This document shows, piece by piece, positions 42,590-51,717 of a stretch of 64,000 bases of DNA (position 1 is its first letter; each line of letters starts with the position of its first letter). The stretch spans positions 496,001-560,000 of the forward strand of contig NZ_FUZA01000001.1 in the NCBI RefSeq assembly GCF_900167945.1, written 5' to 3'. This DNA is from Dyadobacter psychrophilus (GTDB taxonomy: Bacteria; Bacteroidota; Bacteroidia; Cytophagales; Spirosomataceae). The translations under genes and the position numbers were made by a program. The notes beneath the pieces are model-generated. The model saw only the letters and a program-made list of their open reading frames with translations. It was not told where the DNA came from and searched no databases.

Positions 42590-45247
42590 ATGACCTCGCA
42601 TCAAATACGTCAGGCTTTTCTTGATTTTTTTCGGAGTAAAGAACATTTAATTGTGCCTTCGGCTCCCCTGGTGGCCAAAAATGACCCTACCCTTATGTTT
42701 AACAACTCGGGGATGGCGCAGTTTAAAGACTTCTTTCTGGGCAATGGCACCCCTCCTTCCCGTCGCATTGCGGATACACAGAAATGTTTGCGGGTTTCAG
42801 GAAAACACAATGATTTAGAGGACGTTGGTTTTGATACTTACCATCATACGATGTTCGAAATGCTGGGAAACTGGTCTTTTGGCGATTACTTCAAAAAAGA
42901 GGCGATCACCTGGGCCTGGGAGCTTTTAACGGAAGTTTACCAACTTCCAAAAGACCGGCTATATGTGTCAGTTTTTGAAGGCGATTCCAAAGATGGCGTT
43001 CCTTTTGATCAGGAGGCGTGGGACCTTTGGAAGCCGATCGTTGGTGAAGACCGCATTATTTTAGGAAATAAAAAAGATAATTTCTGGGAAATGGGCGATA
43101 CAGGCCCTTGCGGCCCTTGCTCCGAGATCCATATCGACCTGCGCCCTGCATCCGAAGTGGCAGAAATCTCAGGAAAATCGCTGGTTAACAATGATCATCC
43201 GCAGGTTGTCGAAATATGGAACCTGGTTTTTATGCAGTTTGAGCGCAAGGCTGATAGCTCGCTCGTGCCGCTACCAGCCACGCATGTGGATACGGGAATG
43301 GGCTTCGAACGGTTGTGTATGGCTGTTCAGAATAAAACTTCTAATTATGATACCGATGTTTTCCAAAACACAATTCAGGTTTTGGAAACATTATCAGGCA
43401 AAAAATACGGTGCTAATAGTGAGTCATTTGCAGACATTGCAATGCGTGTGATTGCGGACCATATCCGGGCGGTTGCATTTGCGATCACGGATGGTCAATT
43501 GCCTTCTAATAATAAGGCTGGTTACGTAATTCGCCGGATTTTGCGTCGTGCGGTTCGTTATGGATATTCTTATTTAGGCTTCCAGGAACCATTTTTCTAT
43601 AAACTGGTCGCGGTTCTGGCCGATCAGTTCAAAGATGTTTTCAATGAATTAAAATCGCAGGAAGAATTTGTTACGCGGGTTATTCTGGAAGAGGAAAAGA
43701 GCTTTTTGAGAACACTGGAATCCGGGTTGAAACGGCTCGACGTCATTGTCAATTCATTAAAAGAAAAAGGCATAAGCGTTATTGCCGGAGATGAAGTTTT
43801 TGAATTGAGCGACACATTTGGCTTTCCGGTTGACCTTACTGCACTGATCGCGCGCGAAAAGGGCTTTCAGATTGACGAACTTGGTTTTCAGGATGCATTA
43901 ACGGAGCAGAAAAACAGATCCCGCCAGGACGCTGCAAAAGAGGCAACGGACTGGATTGAACTGCGTGAGGCGGACGGCGTTGAGTTCCTGGGCTATGATT
44001 TTGAAGAAACGCATAGCCAAATCGTTAAATACCGCAAGGTTAAGACCAAAACGGGCGAAGAATATCACATTGTGCTGGACCGCACGCCTTTCTACGCAGA
44101 AATGGGTGGACAGGTTGGCGACACAGGCATCCTGCTCCTTGATAACGGATTGGCAGATGGCAAAAAGACGATCAGGATCGTTGATACCAAGAAGGAAAAC
44201 GACCTTTTTGTTCATATTTCCCAGGATAAAGATCTGGATGATGCACTGCAAAATGCAAGAATCATTGTAGCGAAAATCGATAGCGATCGCCGTGAAAAGA
44301 TCAAAGCCAATCACTCGGCTACGCACTTAATGCTATCAGCCATGCGGGAAGTGTTGGGAACGCATATTGGTCAGAAAGGCTCTTTCCTGAATGATGAGGT
44401 GCTTCGTTTTGACTTTTCTCACTTTGCAAAAGTCACGGATGAGGAACTGCGCAAAATTGAGGATCGGGTTAATGAAAAAATTCGCGAAGACATTGCTTTA
44501 GACGAAAGAAGAAACGTGCCGATCAAGCAGGCGTTAGACCAGGGTGCAACGGCAACATTCGGTGAAAAATACGGTGATTTTGTTCGTCTGATCATTTTTG
44601 ATCCAACCTACTCTTTCGAACTTTGCGGAGGAACGCACATTCCGTCCACTGGCCAGATCGGTGTTTTCAAGTTTATTTCCGAAGGATCTGTTTCCGCAGG
44701 TGTGCGTCGGGTGGAAGCAGTAACGGGTGCGAAAGCACTTGAAATTATGCGCCAGCAGGAGGAAGTTTTGAATAAAATAAAAGACTTACTGAAAAACCCT
44801 ACGGATCTTGTTAAGGCCGTGGAAAGCTTGCTGGACGAGCGTAATGGCTTGCAGAAAAGAATTGTTTCGCTGGAAAACGAAAAGATCCAGACGTTGAAAT
44901 CGACATTGATCGACAACATGAAAAAGCACAGCACTTTTAATTTGATCGTTGAAAAAGTGGATGTGCCAAATGCCGATTCGCTGAAACAATTGTCTTACGA
45001 ACTGCGCGATCAGATAGAAAACCTGATTGCTGTTTTTGGGACAGAAATTGGTGGTAAGCCGCAACTTTCCGTGTTTATTGCGGAGAACATTGTTCAGGAA
45101 ACGGGTTTGAATGCTGGTAAAATTGTAAAGGATCTTGCAAAGGAGATCCGTGGCGGCGGCGGCGGTCAGCCATTCTTTGCAACGGCCGGCGGTTCGGATG
45201 CGAGCGGACTCGAGGCTGCATTAGATAAGGCAAAAGGGCTTTTTTAA
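42590..45247 (+). CDS. alaS: Alanyl-tRNA synthetase
   Basis: 885 residues, class II synthetase charging tRNA-Ala. Landmarks in order: motif 1/2 region (HNDLEDVGFDTYHHTMFEML, GNWSFGDYF), GPCGPCSEIHIDL, VDTGMGFERL, AGYVIRRILRRAVRYGY, the editing-domain zinc site (NHSATHLM, CGGTHIPSTGQIGVF) and the C-terminal C-Ala domain (GGGGGQPFFATAGGSD). Length and motif order are complete. Expressed from its own promoter. Confidence 0.97.
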   Translation: MTSHQIRQAFLDFFRSKEHLIVPSAPLVAKNDPTLMFNNSGMAQFKDFFLGNGTPPSRRIADTQKCLRVSGKHNDLEDVGFDTYHHTMFEMLGNWSFGDYFKKEAITWAWELLTEVYQLPKDRLYVSVFEGDSKDGVPFDQEAWDLWKPIVGEDRIILGNKKDNFWEMGDTGPCGPCSEIHIDLRPASEVAEISGKSLVNNDHPQVVEIWNLVFMQFERKADSSLVPLPATHVDTGMGFERLCMAVQNKTSNYDTDVFQNTIQVLETLSGKKYGANSESFADIAMRVIADHIRAVAFAITDGQLPSNNKAGYVIRRILRRAVRYGYSYLGFQEPFFYKLVAVLADQFKDVFNELKSQEEFVTRVILEEEKSFLRTLESGLKRLDVIVNSLKEKGISVIAGDEVFELSDTFGFPVDLTALIAREKGFQIDELGFQDALTEQKNRSRQDAAKEATDWIELREADGVEFLGYDFEETHSQIVKYRKVKTKTGEEYHIVLDRTPFYAEMGGQVGDTGILLLDNGLADGKKTIRIVDTKKENDLFVHISQDKDLDDALQNARIIVAKIDSDRREKIKANHSATHLMLSAMREVLGTHIGQKGSFLNDEVLRFDFSHFAKVTDEELRKIEDRVNEKIREDIALDERRNVPIKQALDQGATATFGEKYGDFVRLIIFDPTYSFELCGGTHIPSTGQIGVFKFISEGSVSAGVRRVEAVTGAKALEIMRQQEEVLNKIKDLLKNPTDLVKAVESLLDERNGLQKRIVSLENEKIQTLKSTLIDNMKKHSTFNLIVEKVDVPNADSLKQLSYELRDQIENLIAVFGTEIGGKPQLSVFIAENIVQETGLNAGKIVKDLAKEIRGGGGGQPFFATAGGSDASGLEAALDKAKGLF

Positions 45248-45311
45248 GAGATCAAAAATCTCCGGGCGTTTTTCAATGTCAGGAAAAGCTTTTGAATAAT
45301 ATCTAAACACA

Positions 45312-45345
45312 AAAACAGCGATGCCAAAATTGGCGTCGCTGTTTT
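45312..45345. terminator. Strong bidirectional terminator after alaS
   Basis: AAAACAGCGATGCCAA (45312-45327) pairs with TTGGCGTCGCTGTTTT (45330-45345), one G-U pair. T-runs on both strands serve alaS and the convergent CHRD gene. Confidence 0.85.
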
Positions 45346-45372
45346 GATTTAAGGACTATACTAGAATCTTGA

Positions 45373-45855
45373 TTACTCTTCGGTTTTCAATTGGCCACGG
45401 ATCTCGCCCTGCGGATATTTCGCCGAATGAATGTTTACATAATACAACCCAGCTTTCAGGTCTGCAACCTGTGCTTCGGTTAATGTGTCTTTAAATGCAA
45501 AGGGTGAGGTAAAAGTTGTTCCCAAATCGATCACCACTGCTCCTGCCGAGTCAGCCGGGGCCTTGTGAATGTGCCATGCTGTTGGTGTAAAAGTCGAGTC
45601 TGTCGAAGTTGAGTCTGACGAAGCGGAGTCGCTGTACATAATGTTCAAGCTTAAAACCCTGCTTTCCTGATCTAACGTACCATCTACTGAACCGGTCGCG
45701 GTTGATGGATTAGCTGGGACTTCGTTTGCTCCGGAAAGTGTCGTGCTAACTTTCAGTTCGGGCAATACGGGAGTCGGATCTGTTGTTTCATCGTCATCAC
45801 TACATCCTACCATCGCGGCGATAAAAAACACACCCAAAAATGCTAATTTTCTCAT
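45373..45855 (-). CDS. CHRD-domain lipoprotein
   Basis: 160 residues from MRKLAFLGVFFIAAMVGCSD (lipobox VGC, Cys18); the longer upstream frame is not used because the signal peptide would be buried. One CHRD domain: TLSGANEVPANPSTATGSVD, TAWHIHKAPADSAGAVVIDL, GLYYVNIHSAKYPQGEIRGQ. An insert rich in Ser, Asp and Thr (SDSASSDSTSTDST) interrupts the domain. CHRD proteins are widespread secreted or surface proteins of unknown function. Confidence 0.85.
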   Translation of the reverse strand: MRKLAFLGVFFIAAMVGCSDDDETTDPTPVLPELKVSTTLSGANEVPANPSTATGSVDGTLDQESRVLSLNIMYSDSASSDSTSTDSTFTPTAWHIHKAPADSAGAVVIDLGTTFTSPFAFKDTLTEAQVADLKAGLYYVNIHSAKYPQGEIRGQLKTEE

Positions 45856-46037
45856 AATGCTTTGTTTTAGTAAATAATTGGTTTGACCGCTAACAGTAAA
45901 AAACCTGCTCCTGCCAAAACATTTGCCTTCAAACAACTGACTATGAAAAGATTACAATTTTATCTTAAAAAGCGGGAATTGGGGACGAACTCACACCATT
46001 TGCTGAATTATACAACATTTATAGCCGTTTTAGGCGG

Positions 46038-46934
46038 TTAAGTTGGAGAAAAACCAAATTTCCATCGGTTATGAGACCAGAGCCACAACTCCGGCTGGCG
46101 CTTAATATTCTTTTCCAACTCTGTATAATACAATTTCATTATTTCCGTTTCACCCAGTTTCTCCGCCTCCTCAGCCAGTAAAGTAAATCTGAAATTGTAT
46201 CTGTTCGCACCTCGTTTTTGTACATCCAGATACACTACGGCGCTGTTTCTCCGGATCGCAATGCGCGCCGCACCTGACTGAATATACGTATCGCAGTTGA
46301 AGAATTTGATAATGTTTTTCCCGGCGGCGGGCGGCCTTTGATCGGCAATACTGACAAAAATCGCAGGCTTCTTATCCCGCCAGTTTACAGCAGATCGATA
46401 CCAGTTTGCTTTTGGGACTAGTTTAATACCGAAACGACTTCTCAGCTTCTTCAACTTTTCGTTCAACATTGCGTTCGAAACCGGCGAGTATGCTGCCAAA
46501 ACATTGCTATCGGTTAGCAGGGGCATTGAAAAAAGATATTCCCAATTTCCATAATGTGACACCATTAACACAATGTCCTTCTTTTCCGAGAGTAACCGAT
46601 GAATAACGGATGGATTACCGTAGCTGACAAATTTAGCAAGATCCTTTTCAGCAATGTTACGAACCATAAAGGGCTCTACGATCAAATTGGCGAGGTGCCG
46701 GTAATATTTATTCGTCAATTCCGCTTTCTCGTTTTCAGAAAGCGCTGGAAAGCAGACCGTCAGATTTTTCAGGATAACCTTTTTACGATAAGGCCATATA
46801 TGGGCGAAAATCATATAAATGAAATGGGAAACCAATCGCCAGATCATAACAGAAAAGCTGGTTGTGCCAATCCGGGAGAGAGAAGCAGTGAGCCACCGCC
46901 TCTCCCTCCATGGCATAGATTGAGCAGCGCGCAT
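46038..46934 (-). CDS. LpxL/HtrB-like lipid A acyltransferase
   Basis: 298 residues of the lysophospholipid/lipid A acyltransferase family. The N-terminal membrane segment (FSVMIWRLVSHFIYMIFAHI) precedes RKKVILKNLTVCFPALSE, then the catalytic block VSHYGNWEYLF (H-X4-E) and the family motif SIADQRPPAAGKNIIKFFNC. It adds an acyl chain to lipid A or a related lipid at the inner membrane. The ATG overlaps the stop of the repeat-protein gene upstream (TGATG), so the two are translationally coupled. That coupling to a surface protein is unusual. Confidence 0.85.
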   Translation of the reverse strand: MRAAQSMPWRERRWLTASLSRIGTTSFSVMIWRLVSHFIYMIFAHIWPYRKKVILKNLTVCFPALSENEKAELTNKYYRHLANLIVEPFMVRNIAEKDLAKFVSYGNPSVIHRLLSEKKDIVLMVSHYGNWEYLFSMPLLTDSNVLAAYSPVSNAMLNEKLKKLRSRFGIKLVPKANWYRSAVNWRDKKPAIFVSIADQRPPAAGKNIIKFFNCDTYIQSGAARIAIRRNSAVVYLDVQKRGANRYNFRFTLLAEEAEKLGETEIMKLYYTELEKNIKRQPELWLWSHNRWKFGFSPT

Positions 46935-48034
46935 CACAATATGAGCTGGATTCCCGTGTTGAATCCGAAATGAACACCCTGGAAATTCTCGGAGCTATTA
47001 TTTTTCCAAATGAATTTTTTAACAAAATCGTAGTCCTTATCGCGATCGTAGCTTACGTAGTTGACGGTAGGGCCTGCGAAGATTTCGAGCTTGTTTCCGA
47101 TCTTGTATGCGGGAATAATGCGAAGTGAACTTTTGGAATAATTGCCTTTTTTGAAATTAGACAATGTTTGACTTACAGCTTCCAGATTGAGCCTGAAATC
47201 ATTTGCCAATTTGATATGTGCGCCTAACCCGCCTTCCATCGCGTACAAATCGCGCTTATCGCCTTTAAAATTGTATCCTATACCCGCAATTCCATACAAA
47301 ACGCGGCCTCCCGAACGAAATGAAGCAATGGTTGTCATGGTTTCGTCCAGGGTAATTGCGATGGACTTTTCACCACTTTTGATAAAATTAAAGATAGCGA
47401 TGGGATAGTCACTGGTGTCGGCAATGTTGATTAGGCCGGCAAGTTGAATGCCTTTTACGTTTCCGGCAATGTTGGCAAAACCCGCAACCTGAGCGTTTAC
47501 ATTTTTGCCTTTATTTAAAAAGCCGCTTAACTGCAATCCTTTCGCATCATTGCGTGTAATGTTGGCGAAACCAGCCATCTGCACCGATTGCGAACTGCCA
47601 GCCAAGTTCATGAATCCGGCGATCTGTCCTCCCTTTGCTTCATTTTTTATAATGTTTGAAAAACCAGCCATCTGAATCCCATTGGCATTGTTTCCAATAA
47701 TATTGGCTGCTCCGGCAAGCTGAATTCCTTTTGCATCATGGGAAATAAGGTTAACCGCGCCAGCCATTTGTAATCCAGAAGCGTCTTGTTTGATCATATT
47801 GGCTGCACCGGCGATAGCGACACCGGTTTCAGATTTGGAAAGTCCTGCAATGGCGTGCAGAGAAAAACGGTTTGTATAGGAAGCCGCCTGTTTACCATTG
47901 GTGCTGAGGGGATAAATGAATCCGAAGTGCACGGCCGATGTGCTATCGTTTTGACCAAAAGAAACAAGGGACAGGCCGAATAGGAATATGCTAACAAAAA
48001 CTGCCTTAGCTGTGCAAAATCTCAAATTTTTCAT
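46934..48034 (-). CDS. Secreted repeat protein (LA_2272-type G-x-Q-x-A-G repeats)
   Basis: 366 residues with a signal peptide (about 1-28, ending VSFGQ). About nine 16-residue repeats occupy residues 63-205, consensus G-(I/L/V)-Q-(M/L)-A-G-(F/A)-x-N-(I/L)-I-x-x-(D/N)-A-x, e.g. GIQLAGAANIIGNNANGIQM. They are followed by a glycine/aromatic-rich region ending FNTGIQLIL, which may form a small barrel. Known in part from Leptospira LA_2272-family surface proteins; function unknown. Related repeats occur in the STN-domain gene 153 bases upstream, so both probably arose by duplication. Confidence 0.82.
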   Translation of the reverse strand: MKNLRFCTAKAVFVSIFLFGLSLVSFGQNDSTSAVHFGFIYPLSTNGKQAASYTNRFSLHAIAGLSKSETGVAIAGAANMIKQDASGLQMAGAVNLISHDAKGIQLAGAANIIGNNANGIQMAGFSNIIKNEAKGGQIAGFMNLAGSSQSVQMAGFANITRNDAKGLQLSGFLNKGKNVNAQVAGFANIAGNVKGIQLAGLINIADTSDYPIAIFNFIKSGEKSIAITLDETMTTIASFRSGGRVLYGIAGIGYNFKGDKRDLYAMEGGLGAHIKLANDFRLNLEAVSQTLSNFKKGNYSKSSLRIIPAYKIGNKLEIFAGPTVNYVSYDRDKDYDFVKKFIWKNNSSENFQGVHFGFNTGIQLIL

Positions 48035-48186
48035 GGGAATGTATTTAAAAAGAAATCATTTAAACACACACAGTCCGCAGGAGCTCGAAATTGCAGGCCT
48101 TCAATCCGGTCCAATTGCTGTGTGCAAAGTACCGACAACGTGATTTGGCTTTACCCTAAAAAATTGGGAGAAAAAAGTAGAAATCA

Positions 48187-50010
48187 TTAAAGCCCTCTCC
48201 CATAGCGCCAGCTCAATCCGCCTTGCCAGCCGATCCATGAGGCCATGTCTTTGTTGCCCATTTGAAAGTCGGGATAGCCTTTTGGGGGAAATGATTTGTA
48301 GCCTTTCTCGGTCTGGACGCCATCGCTGTCGTAGACGGAGAATGATGGACCCGCAAATAGCATCAGGCGCTTGTTCAGCTTGTAGGTAACCGCCGCCTGA
48401 AATCGGTAAACGAATGGTATATTTTCCCAGCTTTTGGAAAAAATGTTCTGGTTAAATATCTCTGTAAAGAAGCCGAATTTTTTGAAGGGGAAAAACTCCC
48501 TTCCTATGCCTGCACCAAATGTAACGACCTTATTTTGCCCGCCCGTCGTGCTTCCTGCCATAAGAATGCTGTAAAATTTATGTGTCCCCATCTTCCAGGC
48601 AACATTGACGGGTGCAATTTCCGTGGCATATACAGAAATATTGGAAGTGCTTCTCCTGATGATATTGATCAGCCCCAGGCTTAGCCCGGACGAACTGTCG
48701 GCAAAATTGATAATGCCAAGCTGGGTTCCTTGCAGCTTTCGGGCAGCATTTAATACACCCAACTGGAAACCTCGGACTTTGCCTCCACCTATATTAACGC
48801 CGCCGGTAATCTGCCCGCCAGAAATGTCTTTTTTGGCAATATTAAGCCCGCCCGCGATCTGCACGCCGCTATAATCCCCGGAAGCATGATTATAGGCACC
48901 CGAAACCTGAACGCCGTCAACATCTCCGCGTACAGAACTCCATGCGCCGGAAACCTGAACTCCATGCAGCGCTGCCCCCGCCCTGCCCGCAAAACCGCTG
49001 ACTTGCACGCCCTGAATATTTTGCCTTACAATCCCCCCAAAACCTGACACCTGAACGCCGCCGAGCGAGTCGAGAATATGATTCAGGAAACCCGCCACTT
49101 GCACACCTTTCACGTCGCCCGAAACCACATTGAACATCCCGGCAATCTGCGCATAACGCACGTCCTGCTTTGAAATGTTGAAGCCTCCCGCAATTTCGGC
49201 ACCATTAACACCTGCCGTATAGCCGCCTAGTAAATTGAGCGAAAACTTATTGACAACCTGTGAACTCATCCTGCCGTGCGTTCCCAATCCTGGCGTTAAA
49301 GATGCCTGATAGGGCAATGCCACGAAAAAACGGCCAATGTTACGGCTTTGCGCACGCAACTTTGCAGAAAGGAAAAAACGCCCGAGCCAGGTGGATTCAC
49401 CTTCCGAATAGCGAACGATCAACGGATCCAGGTCAACGGCTTTTTGCGAAATATTAACGCGCATATCCGCGTCTTCCTGACTTATTACAATTGTCGTGTC
49501 TCCATATCCAACCTTGCTGATTGTGAGGCTTAACGGTAAACTTCTATCCTTAATGCGAAGCCGGAAATGTCCCGCATCGTCGGTCAGTGTGGAAACCAGT
49601 AATTGCCTGGAATAAATACTGGCGTAGTCGACGGGGACATTGGCTTCCTGGTCGAAAATGTGTCCGCTGATATAAAATACTTTTTCTCTTGCAGCGGGAA
49701 GGATAATCAGGTAATCGCCTTTTTCCCTGTATTGATATTTGCTGCTGAACAACTGGTCCAAAACCTGCTTAACCGATTGCTGCGCAACATTGATAGTGAC
49801 CAGACTGTCGCCGGAGATAATGTTGCTATTATAGGAAAAATAGAATTTCCCCTGATCGCTGATTGATTTTAAAACTGCTGAAACCGGTTCTTTCTGTGCA
49901 GAAACGGTAACTGTCTTATTCAGAATGCCCTGCGCGTAAGCTGCGCAGGGCATAATTAGCATTACTACAACAAATTTGATCGTGGTGAGTAGCGTAAAAG
50001 TCCGATTCAT
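48187..50010 (-). CDS. STN-domain plus surface-repeat protein (no TonB-dependent barrel)
   Basis: 607 residues: signal peptide (about 1-26), STN domain (about 30-108, VTVSAQKEPVSAVLKSISDQ; SVKQVLDQLFSSKYQY), a carboxypeptidase-regulatory-like domain (about 113-195, FYISGHIFDQEANVPVDYAS), then about twelve 16-residue repeats (about 272-455, e.g. KGVQVAGFLNHILDSL, GGVQVSGFGGIVRQNI), then a C-terminal region (LMLFAGPSFSVYDSDG). In TonB transducers STN talks to FecR and a barrel senses ligand. Here the barrel is replaced by repeats. It lies 15 bases after fecR on the same strand. Confidence 0.85.
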   Translation of the reverse strand: MNRTFTLLTTIKFVVVMLIMPCAAYAQGILNKTVTVSAQKEPVSAVLKSISDQGKFYFSYNSNIISGDSLVTINVAQQSVKQVLDQLFSSKYQYREKGDYLIILPAAREKVFYISGHIFDQEANVPVDYASIYSRQLLVSTLTDDAGHFRLRIKDRSLPLSLTISKVGYGDTTIVISQEDADMRVNISQKAVDLDPLIVRYSEGESTWLGRFFLSAKLRAQSRNIGRFFVALPYQASLTPGLGTHGRMSSQVVNKFSLNLLGGYTAGVNGAEIAGGFNISKQDVRYAQIAGMFNVVSGDVKGVQVAGFLNHILDSLGGVQVSGFGGIVRQNIQGVQVSGFAGRAGAALHGVQVSGAWSSVRGDVDGVQVSGAYNHASGDYSGVQIAGGLNIAKKDISGGQITGGVNIGGGKVRGFQLGVLNAARKLQGTQLGIINFADSSSGLSLGLINIIRRSTSNISVYATEIAPVNVAWKMGTHKFYSILMAGSTTGGQNKVVTFGAGIGREFFPFKKFGFFTEIFNQNIFSKSWENIPFVYRFQAAVTYKLNKRLMLFAGPSFSVYDSDGVQTEKGYKSFPPKGYPDFQMGNKDMASWIGWQGGLSWRYGRGL

Positions 50011-50025
50011 TCCGAAAGATAAGTC

Positions 50026-51018
50026 CTATTTCAAAATGATCTGCTCTCCGCTGCGCTCAACTTTTATTGTTAATGTTTCACTGATGAGGCTTAATGTACT
50101 ATCCAGCGATTTTTTATCAAATGTTGTATTGATAGGCAAATTGTTCAGGCGTTCGTTTCCTATTATGATGTTGGCGTCGTACGTTTCGTTCAGGATTTCA
50201 ACCAGCCTCCACAAAGGCGTGTCGTTGCAGACCAGCTTGTTGGTCCTGTAATATTTGTAAAAATCATCTGCCGTTTCATCTTTTACCAGCGCAGGACTGG
50301 ATTTGATGACCGTTGCTTTTTGTTTTGGGCTAATGCGGACAAACTCATTGTTTTTGGCCACTTCCACCAAACCCGTTTCGACGATGACTTCCGTCTTCTT
50401 CGCATTGTCCTTAACATTGAAACTCGTCCCCAAAACCTTCACAGTCATATCATTCACTGAGATAATGAAGGGTTTGGCTTTATCTTTGGTAACCTCAAAG
50501 AATGCTTCACCGGTCAATGCAACTTCCCTTTTTCCTCCGCTGAACTCGGCCGGATAGGAAATGCTCGATTTTTTATTCAAAGTTACAATTGACCCATCTG
50601 GTAATGTATCAACCACCGTTTGGGCTCCCGAGCGAACGGTCAGCATTTGGCTTTCTGCATTTTGACCTAAAAACATATACGCAAGCCAGCCCGCGCACAA
50701 TGTTGCAGCGATGAGTGCGGCAACTCTGACGAAAGAAAAGGATCTTTTCGGTTCATAAAGAGGGATTACCGGTGTTTCTTCCCTGCCCTTCTGCGTACGC
50801 TTCCGGAATCGCTCCCAGGCTGCGTCTTCATCAACCAGATTTTGCGCTGCCAGTTGTTTGCTCTGGTTCCAGATCATTTCGAAATGCTCGAAATAACGTT
50901 GGTTATCATCACTATCGGACAACCATTGGTTGATCTCGATCTGTTCTGCGACACTCGCCTCGTCCAGTAAAGCCTTGACAAGCAGGTCGTCTATGTTATA
51001 ATTCAGTTCTTTATGCAT
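50026..51018 (-). CDS. FecR-family anti-sigma factor
   Basis: 330 residues from ATG at 51018. A cytoplasmic anti-sigma N-terminus (LNYNIDDLLVKALLDEASVA, EQIEINQWLSDSDDNQRYF) is followed by a membrane helix (FVRVAALIAATLCAGWLAYM), a FecR domain (VRSGAQTVVDTLPDGSIVTL and KPFIISVNDMTVKVLGTSFN) and a C-terminal DUF4974/STN-like region (VCNDTPLWRLVEILNETYDA; SLDSTLSLISETLTIKVERS). It holds the ECF sigma factor at the membrane until a surface signal arrives. It follows the sigma factor gene by 12 bases. Confidence 0.92.
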   Translation of the reverse strand: MHKELNYNIDDLLVKALLDEASVAEQIEINQWLSDSDDNQRYFEHFEMIWNQSKQLAAQNLVDEDAAWERFRKRTQKGREETPVIPLYEPKRSFSFVRVAALIAATLCAGWLAYMFLGQNAESQMLTVRSGAQTVVDTLPDGSIVTLNKKSSISYPAEFSGGKREVALTGEAFFEVTKDKAKPFIISVNDMTVKVLGTSFNVKDNAKKTEVIVETGLVEVAKNNEFVRISPKQKATVIKSSPALVKDETADDFYKYYRTNKLVCNDTPLWRLVEILNETYDANIIIGNERLNNLPINTTFDKKSLDSTLSLISETLTIKVERSGEQIILK

Positions 51019-51030
51019 GACTGACACGGA

Positions 51031-51600
51031 TTAGCTGAGGAAAAATAGGAGGATAGATGCGGGCAGGAAATCAACCAGTTTCAGGCGCAAAAGACGCAGC
51101 GCCTTGCCCATTTGATTTTCTACTGTTTTTAATGGCAATTGGAGGCGATCGGCGATTTCCTGGTATTTCAATTCTTCAAAGCGGCTCATCTGGAAAATCG
51201 TTCTGCACTTTTCGGGTAATTCTTTCAGGGCCTTATCCAGGCGCTGTTCAAGCTCTTTAAGTTCCAGGTGATGAGCTGTGTTATTACTGTGTTCCATTTG
51301 GTTGATTGCGTACGTTTGGTAGGCGTCCCTGACTTTTAAATGTTTGATATAATTAAGGCTCTCGTGGTAAACCGAGCGGTACAGATAACCGCTGACGGAT
51401 TCCTTTATCTCGATGTGATCTGTCTTTTCCCACAGTCGGCAAAAAACATTCTGCACCATTTCCTCGGCCATAATATCGTCCCTCAAAATAGTGCAGGCGT
51501 AGGCATGGAGACCTTTAAAATGCGCTTTAAAAACCCTTTCAAACTCCGCTTCCCGATCCCTGCTTAAAAATGTCACGTGATCCGCGATGGCTACGTTCAT
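51031..51600 (-). CDS. ECF-family RNA polymerase sigma factor
   Basis: 189 residues with sigma-70 region 2 (FERVFKAHFKGLHAYACTIL, MAEEMVQNVFCRLWEK) and region 4 (LDKALKELPEKCRTIFQMSR, EELKYQEIADRLQLPLKTVE). It is FecI-like, of the RpoE/Bacteroidota expansion. It heads a minus-strand operon with fecR, the STN-repeat gene and, after a 152-base gap, the second repeat protein and the acyltransferase. Such sigma factors often transcribe their own neighbours. Confidence 0.92.
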   Translation of the reverse strand: MNVAIADHVTFLSRDREAEFERVFKAHFKGLHAYACTILRDDIMAEEMVQNVFCRLWEKTDHIEIKESVSGYLYRSVYHESLNYIKHLKVRDAYQTYAINQMEHSNNTAHHLELKELEQRLDKALKELPEKCRTIFQMSRFEELKYQEIADRLQLPLKTVENQMGKALRLLRLKLVDFLPASILLFFLS

Positions 51601-51620
51601 TGCAATGGTAGATTACTGGT

Positions 51621-51677
51621 AAAAAATAAGCGCCCGACTCAGGCTGTTCATTGGAATGACAACCAGTCGGGCGCTTA
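51621..51677 (-). terminator. Terminator after the GTPDKRY-repeat gene
   Basis: TAAGCGCCCGACT (51627-51639) and AGTCGGGCGCTTA (51665-51677) form a 13-base-pair stem with a further inner pairing. On the minus strand it is followed by TTTTTT (51621-51626), giving Rho-independent form. It insulates the sigma factor gene from the upstream gene. Confidence 0.85.
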
Positions 51678-51717
51678 CCCTAATTTTTCCGGGAAATATT
51701 TCCGGTATTATTTTGAT

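Noticed and set aside
43898-44326. 142-codon minus-strand frame inside alaS
   Set aside because: Antisense to a complete alanyl-tRNA synthetase.
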